Positions 1-3,418 of a DNA stretch of 5,824 nt are shown here, in pieces (position 1 is the first letter of the stretch; every line of letters begins with the position of its first letter). A program made the translations under genes and the position numbers. Origin of the DNA: Candidatus Zhuqueibacterota bacterium (GTDB lineage Bacteria > SM23-31 > B21-G16); contig QNDJ01000130.1 in assembly GCA_003644825.1 (NCBI GenBank), positions 1 through 5,824 on the forward strand. The letters run 5' to 3'. Under the pieces are notes generated by a model. The model worked only from the letters and a program-made list of their open reading frames with translations, was not told the DNA's origin and did not search any database.

Positions 1-2
1 AT

Positions 3-20
3 ATATATTTGGAAATATAT
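3..20. repeat. AT palindrome, 8-bp arms
   Basis: ATATATTT and AAATATAT form perfect 8-bp arms around a central GG. It could be an operator-like site or a chance product of AT-rich DNA. It lies about 150 bases upstream of the likely promoter and at the window edge, so its gene context is unknown. Confidence 0.3.
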
Positions 21-43
21 GTAAACTTTAAAATGAGCAGCAA

Positions 44-63
44 TGGTGCATAATATTGCACCA
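44..63. repeat. Inverted repeat TGGTGCA-N6-TGCACCA
   Basis: These are perfect 7-bp arms separated by a 6-nt AT spacer. No T-tract follows on either strand, so it is not a standard intrinsic terminator. It could be a transcription-factor dyad or a small hairpin at the end of whatever lies to the left. The half-sites match those of NtrC sites but in the opposite (everted) order, so NtrC binding is not claimed. Confidence 0.4.
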
Positions 64-152
64 CACAGGTGAATTGATTTGCACTGTAAGAGCTTTCAGG
101 TTTAAAGTAAAACATTAATCATCATCGATAACTTCTTGATTTCTCTGATAAA

Positions 153-171
153 TAGATATTATTTAGATATT
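153..171 (+). repeat. Direct repeat TAGATATT, 11-bp period
   Basis: TAGATATT is present at 153-160 and 164-171, with a start-to-start distance of 11 bp, about one helical turn. The second copy overlaps the proposed -35 element. This geometry fits a tandem regulator site on one DNA face, but the motif is AT-rich and short, so chance is a real alternative. Confidence 0.3.
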
Positions 172-190
172 CTTAGTTTAATGGTATAAT
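162..190 (+). promoter_or_regulatory. Sigma70-like extended -10 promoter
   Basis: A consensus TATAAT (185-190) is preceded by TG one base upstream, giving the extended -10 form TGGTATAAT. Exactly 17 bases upstream of the -10 is TTTAGA (162-167), a 4/6 match to TTGACA. Transcription would start near 197, leaving a leader of about 190 nt before the receptor ATG. A second TATAAT lies at 200-205 with a poorer -35, so a tandem start is possible. The elements do not match the Bacteroidetes TTTG / TAnnTTTG promoter. The call is from motif and spacing only. Confidence 0.55.
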
Positions 191-263
191 TTTTGTATAT
201 ATAATTTAAGCAAAGCAGATGTAGAGGTTATTTTATAGTCATATTAAAAAATCAAAATTAAAA

Positions 264-274
264 AAAGGAGGTGA
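264..274 (+). promoter_or_regulatory. Very strong Shine-Dalgarno box in the leader
   Basis: AAAGGAGGTGA contains a ten-base match (AAGGAGGTGA) to the complement of the conserved 16S rRNA 3' end. It lies more than 110 bases upstream of the receptor ATG, so it cannot serve that start. The only start codon at usable distance is TTG at 276-278, four bases after the GGAGG core, which is slightly short. It is the main evidence for translation of the leader ORF. Confidence 0.5.
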
Positions 275-275
275 A

Positions 276-389
276 TTGATTCAACTAAAAAAAATAATGT
301 ATAAGGGAGGTGGTAAAAAAACAGTAGAAATAAGGGGGGCTACTAAGAATAACATTTTTAGGTATTATCAACTAAAAAGGAGGGTGTAA
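276..389 (+). CDS. Possible 37-aa basic leader peptide
   Basis: An open frame of 37 codons starts at TTG (276-278) and ends at TAA (387-389). An in-frame ATG at 297 would give 30 residues but lacks its own ribosome site. The stop overlaps the receptor ATG (389-391) as TAATG, a classic arrangement for translational coupling. The predicted peptide is very basic, with eleven Lys/Arg and one Glu, and ends KRRV. It has no signal peptide or membrane segment and I recognise no family. Much of the charge comes from purine-rich Shine-Dalgarno-like DNA (AAG, AGG, AAA codons), so the frame may be open by accident. If translated, its likely role is to control receptor translation rather than to act as a protein. 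There is no run of one amino acid of the kind used by attenuation leaders. Confidence 0.3.
   Translation: MIQLKKIMYKGGGKKTVEIRGATKNNIFRYYQLKRRV
355..378 (+). promoter_or_regulatory. Weak AU hairpin abutting the receptor ribosome site
   Basis: TTTTTAG (355-361) and CTAAAAA (372-378) are perfect 7-bp arms with a 10-nt loop, ending directly against the GGAGGG of the receptor ribosome site. The stem is AU-rich and weak. It could modulate ribosome access and would be melted by ribosomes translating the leader ORF. Chance pairing is quite possible. Confidence 0.25.
378..384 (+). promoter_or_regulatory. Ribosome binding site of the receptor gene
   Basis: AGGAGGG ends four bases before the ATG at 389, with the AGGAGG core five bases away. 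It is the only ribosome site with proper spacing to a receptor start. The next in-frame Met lies beyond the signal peptide (residue 105), so this site fixes the start. Confidence 0.85.
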
Positions 390-3337
390 TGCTTAACAGA
401 TTATTGGTAGTTGGTTTGTTACTATTGCTTATACCTGCGCTTGTCTTTGCTTCTGATGGAACAACAGGTAAACTTGCTGGTAGAGCAATAGATAAAGCGA
501 CAGGAGAACCTCTACCTGGTGTAAATATTACAATCGAAAACACAACGCTTGGTGCAGCAACAGACCAGAATGGTAATTATTTTATCAATAACATTCCAGC
601 CGGGACGTATACAGTTGTTGCATCTTATATAGGATACGAAAAGATAAGGGTTGAGAATGTTAAGATATTACCGGACTATACAACCAAGCGAGATTTTGAG
701 ATGGTTGAGACCCAGATAGAGGGAGAAGTAGTAGTAGTAACAGCTGAAAGGCCTTTAATTCAGCAGGACGTTACCAATACGGTGAGAATTGCAACAAAAG
801 AGGAAATCGACCAGCTTCCAACAAGAGGAACAGGCTCAGTGGTTCAACTTCAGACAGGTGTTGTTAATTATGGTTATGGCGGCTACAGGATTAGAGGTGG
901 AAGAGGAGATGAGGTTACATATATTGTTGATGGTTTTGAGGTACAGAGTTATTATGGAGGTGGTTCATCTTTTTCAGTTAACAATGCTGCTATAAGTCAG
1001 TTACAGGTATCCACTGGTGGTTTTAATGCTGAGTACGGCAGGCAGATGTCGGGTGCTGTTAATGTAGTTACCAGAAGTGGTTCACCGGATTATCATGGTT
1101 CTATTCAGGCTATAACTGATGCATTGGCAGGTGACTGGATGAATACTTATAATTATGGTTATAATGTTTATGATTTTTCATTCAGCGGCAGGATACCTTT
1201 TACAGGAAGAAAAGGAACATTCTACATTTCCGGTGAAAGAGAATGGAAGGCTGATAGAGCCCCAAGACCTTTCGTTGACAGAATGAGAGATGACCTTCGT
1301 AAACTATATGTTCCAAAAACAGAAACAGATTACTGGACTAAATTTCCTGAGGGCAGGTATCTTTCAGTAACACATAATCCTAATTATTATCAGGATGGAA
1401 GAATACCAGATCAGGATTTAAGTGCGTGGCACTGGCATGGTAAATTTAACTATCGTTTAACCAACAGTATTAATTTAGAAGCTGGATTTTTTGGCAGAAA
1501 GCATAGATCGTCGTCTTACTGGTACAGAGGTAGATTTGACCTTACACAGAATTATTCTTCCTTTTTCAGGAATAATGTAGCTTACATAAAGGCGACTCAT
1601 ACTTTAAGTTCTAAGACGTTTTATACAATTGGTTTTAACTACAGTTTCGAGAATAGCAGAGGTTATGCTTCCAAGCATGGTTACAGAATAAGTGAATATT
1701 ATAGAAGTGTTCTGAACCAGTATGATGAGCTGCGGCTTTACTATGACCCCTATGCAGATGAAAAAGGTCTTATAAGAAGTACAAGTTTTGGTGAAACCCA
1801 TTTTGCTTATATGACCATTAAAGGAGATGTAACCAGTCAGATTAACCTTAATCATCAACTTCAGGCTGGTTTTGATTTTCAGAGACACACATTGAGAAGT
1901 TTTTCGATGGGTGGTTTACGAAAAGCTATGCAGAATCCACAGCAATTTACGATTCAGAATATCACTTCCTGGGGTTTTGACTGGCCAAGGGATAAAGATG
2001 GTTCTTATAAACAGCCTGATGTAGTTGACACTGAAATAGGTGGCGTTTACTATTATTTTGATCCGAACCACCCTTACTTCACCGAGAATGTAAAAAGGTG
2101 GGGAAAGGTTAATAGTGGTGTAAAGGCTCCAAAGAATCCTATTCAGTTTGCACTTTATCTGCAGGATAAAATAGAGTATGAAGGTCTCGTGATAAATGCT
2201 GGAATCAGATTTGATTATTACGACCCTGATTCTCCGGTTATTCTTGATTACAATGAGCCTATTGATCCTGAGACGAACAAGTTGAAAATAGGCGACAAGC
2301 AGGTATCCCAGCGAATAAGTCCGAGGTTGGGTCTTGGATTTCCTGTAACTGATAGGACATTATTGCACGTTAATTATGGTAAGTTTTATCAGATGCCGAC
2401 CTGGAATAGAATTATTATTGGCTATGACACATTTGAAGATAGAGCTAAAAGAGGTTCTATAGCTTACAGTCGGAATCCGAGATTAAAACCCGAAACAACT
2501 ACCGCTTATGAAGCAGGGGTAACCCAGCAGCTTGGTGAGTATTTCAGAATGGACTTTACTGCATATTACAAGGATGTTCTTGACCTTGTTATCAGGGAAA
2601 GAGTTGCGTCATTACTAGGATATTTCTCCCAGTATAAGAATGGAGACTTTGGAACATTAAAAGGTTTTGATTTCGGTATTACATTAAGGAGATATCATAA
2701 TATTTCTATTCAGTTTGCATACAGTCTTGGATATGCTCTTGGAACAGGTTCAACATCTGATTCTAATTCGAGGGTAATCTGGATTGGTGCAACACCTCCA
2801 TCACAGACATATCCACTTGATTATGACCAGAGACATAAGATATCTGTTTCTCTGGATTACAGGGTTCCAAGGGATGGCGGACCGGTTATTTTAGGAAGAA
2901 AGATTTTCTCCGATGCAGGAATTAATGTTGTATTCAATGGAGGTAGTGGTTTTCCATATACACCTTGTAAGCAACCAAATAACAGGATAAGCTTACAGGC
3001 AGATGCACCGGTCAATGATGGTCCAATTAACTCCAGTTATGGGCCCTGGCTTTATGATATAAATATTAAAGCCAATAAGATTTTCAGAGTGACCAGCAGA
3101 CTAAAAGTTAATGCGTATATATGGGCAATGAATGTGATGGACAGGATAAATCCTTATAGAGTTTATCCTACAACTGGAGACTGGAGGTCTACTGGATGGT
3201 TAGATACAAAACCCGGAAAAGAATGGCTTGCTCAATATGGAGAGCAGGCAAGAAAACTGTATGAAGAAGTTACATTAAGCCCATTTAATTTCAGAGCACC
3301 GAGACAGGTACGTTTTGGTCTGGAACTTATATTTTAA
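389..3337 (+). CDS. TonB-dependent outer-membrane receptor with CarboxypepD_reg-like N-terminal domain
   Basis: This is a complete 982-aa receptor that would import a ligand across the outer membrane using TonB/ExbBD energy. Residues 1-21 form a signal peptide (Arg4, a Leu/Val core, cleavage after Val-Phe-Ala). Residues about 27-105 are a carboxypeptidase-regulatory-like beta-sandwich (GKLAGRAIDKATGEPLPGVN; DQNGNYFINNIPAGTY). A TonB-box-like segment EVVVVTAERP lies at 113-122. The plug spans about 124-231 and includes YRIRGGRGDE (166-175), YIVDG (178-182) and EYGRQMSGAVNVVTRSG (215-231). The barrel fills about 235-982, with NPRLKPETT (696-704) and DYDQRHK (812-818), and ends in Phe, the usual signal for BAM assembly. 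The length is normal for receptors with this extension. No frameshift or internal stop is seen. The substrate cannot be deduced: there is no SusD-like gene downstream and no siderophore or vitamin gene in view. The gene is followed by another exported-protein gene on the same strand. The family call is very secure; a SusC name is not justified. Confidence 0.95.
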   Translation: MLNRLLVVGLLLLLIPALVFASDGTTGKLAGRAIDKATGEPLPGVNITIENTTLGAATDQNGNYFINNIPAGTYTVVASYIGYEKIRVENVKILPDYTTKRDFEMVETQIEGEVVVVTAERPLIQQDVTNTVRIATKEEIDQLPTRGTGSVVQLQTGVVNYGYGGYRIRGGRGDEVTYIVDGFEVQSYYGGGSSFSVNNAAISQLQVSTGGFNAEYGRQMSGAVNVVTRSGSPDYHGSIQAITDALAGDWMNTYNYGYNVYDFSFSGRIPFTGRKGTFYISGEREWKADRAPRPFVDRMRDDLRKLYVPKTETDYWTKFPEGRYLSVTHNPNYYQDGRIPDQDLSAWHWHGKFNYRLTNSINLEAGFFGRKHRSSSYWYRGRFDLTQNYSSFFRNNVAYIKATHTLSSKTFYTIGFNYSFENSRGYASKHGYRISEYYRSVLNQYDELRLYYDPYADEKGLIRSTSFGETHFAYMTIKGDVTSQINLNHQLQAGFDFQRHTLRSFSMGGLRKAMQNPQQFTIQNITSWGFDWPRDKDGSYKQPDVVDTEIGGVYYYFDPNHPYFTENVKRWGKVNSGVKAPKNPIQFALYLQDKIEYEGLVINAGIRFDYYDPDSPVILDYNEPIDPETNKLKIGDKQVSQRISPRLGLGFPVTDRTLLHVNYGKFYQMPTWNRIIIGYDTFEDRAKRGSIAYSRNPRLKPETTTAYEAGVTQQLGEYFRMDFTAYYKDVLDLVIRERVASLLGYFSQYKNGDFGTLKGFDFGITLRRYHNISIQFAYSLGYALGTGSTSDSNSRVIWIGATPPSQTYPLDYDQRHKISVSLDYRVPRDGGPVILGRKIFSDAGINVVFNGGSGFPYTPCKQPNNRISLQADAPVNDGPINSSYGPWLYDINIKANKIFRVTSRLKVNAYIWAMNVMDRINPYRVYPTTGDWRSTGWLDTKPGKEWLAQYGEQARKLYEEVTLSPFNFRAPRQVRFGLELIF

Positions 3338-3345
3338 GTTGTAAT

Positions 3346-3382
3346 TTTCCCGATGCCTGATGTTAAATCAGGCATCGGGAAA
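3346..3382 (+). terminator. Perfect 15-bp intercistronic hairpin: terminator or attenuator
   Basis: TTTCCCGATGCCTGA (3346-3360) and TCAGGCATCGGGAAA (3368-3382) pair without mismatch around a 7-nt loop; one more T-A pair can close the loop to 5 nt. It starts eight bases after the receptor stop and ends about twenty bases before the next gene's ribosome site. No T-run follows on either strand, so it is not a canonical intrinsic terminator. It may cause partial termination, or protect the receptor mRNA 3' end after processing. It is the strongest secondary structure seen in the window. Confidence 0.6.
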
Positions 3383-3403
3383 TATTAAGTTAAACAATTA
3401 AAT

Positions 3404-3413
3404 GAAGAGGTGA
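3404..3413 (+). promoter_or_regulatory. Ribosome binding site of the second gene
   Basis: GAAGAGGTGA lies just upstream of the ATG at 3419, with five bases between the GAGGTGA core and the start. Together with the signal peptide that begins at this ATG, it sets the start. It is weaker than the receptor's site. Confidence 0.75.
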
Positions 3414-3418
3414 CCCTT

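Larger units (their letters stand above)
67..281 (+). repeat. 13-nt direct repeat AGGTGAATTGATT (67-79 and 269-281)
   Basis: AGGTGAATTGATT occurs exactly at 67-79 and at 269-281, the copies starting 202 bases apart. The second copy contains the right part of the strong Shine-Dalgarno box and the TTG start proposed for the leader ORF. The first lies upstream of the likely promoter, and the TTG in it would open only 14 codons (74-118). An exact 13-mer twice in under 400 bases is not expected by chance often, although AT-richness raises the odds. The function is unknown. Confidence 0.45.
1..388. other. AT-rich upstream region and leader
   Basis: This stretch before the receptor gene is strongly AT-rich and holds no recognisable conserved gene or RNA. 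The + frames that enter from the left edge all stop within the first 53 bases, so no upstream gene on this strand can be supported. The left part (1-150) contains only short inverted and direct repeats. The middle (about 160-205) carries promoter-like elements. The right part (about 260-388) is purine-rich, with four Shine-Dalgarno-like boxes and a short open frame. These items are listed separately. Confidence 0.8.

Noticed and set aside
3-53. Short + frame ending in TAA at 51-53, possibly the tail of an upstream gene
   Set aside because: Only 16 codons are visible, with no recognisable sequence, so it cannot be told from random AT-rich DNA.
44-60. Sigma54 (-24/-12) promoter reading of TGGTGC...TTGCA
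   Set aside because: The GG-to-GC spacing is 11 rather than the required 10, and TGGTGC is a poor match to TGGCAC. The motif is explained by the inverted repeat.
44-63. NtrC binding site
   Set aside because: NtrC sites read TGCACCA then TGGTGCA. Here the half-sites are in the opposite order.
187-195. Bacteroidetes-type -7 element TAnnTTTG
   Set aside because: TA and TTTG are separated by three bases instead of two, and no TTTG lies at the -33 position.
358-543. 61-codon ORF on the - strand
   Set aside because: It lies across the receptor's ribosome site, signal peptide and N-terminal domain, has no ribosome site of its own and no recognisable protein features. It is a shadow of the receptor gene.
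899-913. RGD tripeptide (residues 172-174) as a cell-adhesion motif
   Set aside because: It falls inside the conserved IRGGRGDE plug motif of TonB-dependent receptors and needs no adhesion role.
789-995. 68-codon ORF on the + strand in another frame
   Set aside because: It is fully inside the receptor plug region, where the main frame carries conserved motifs. Its low-complexity translation is a frame shadow.
1604-1888. 94-codon ORF on the - strand
   Set aside because: It is antisense to the receptor barrel with no family resemblance and no clear ribosome site.
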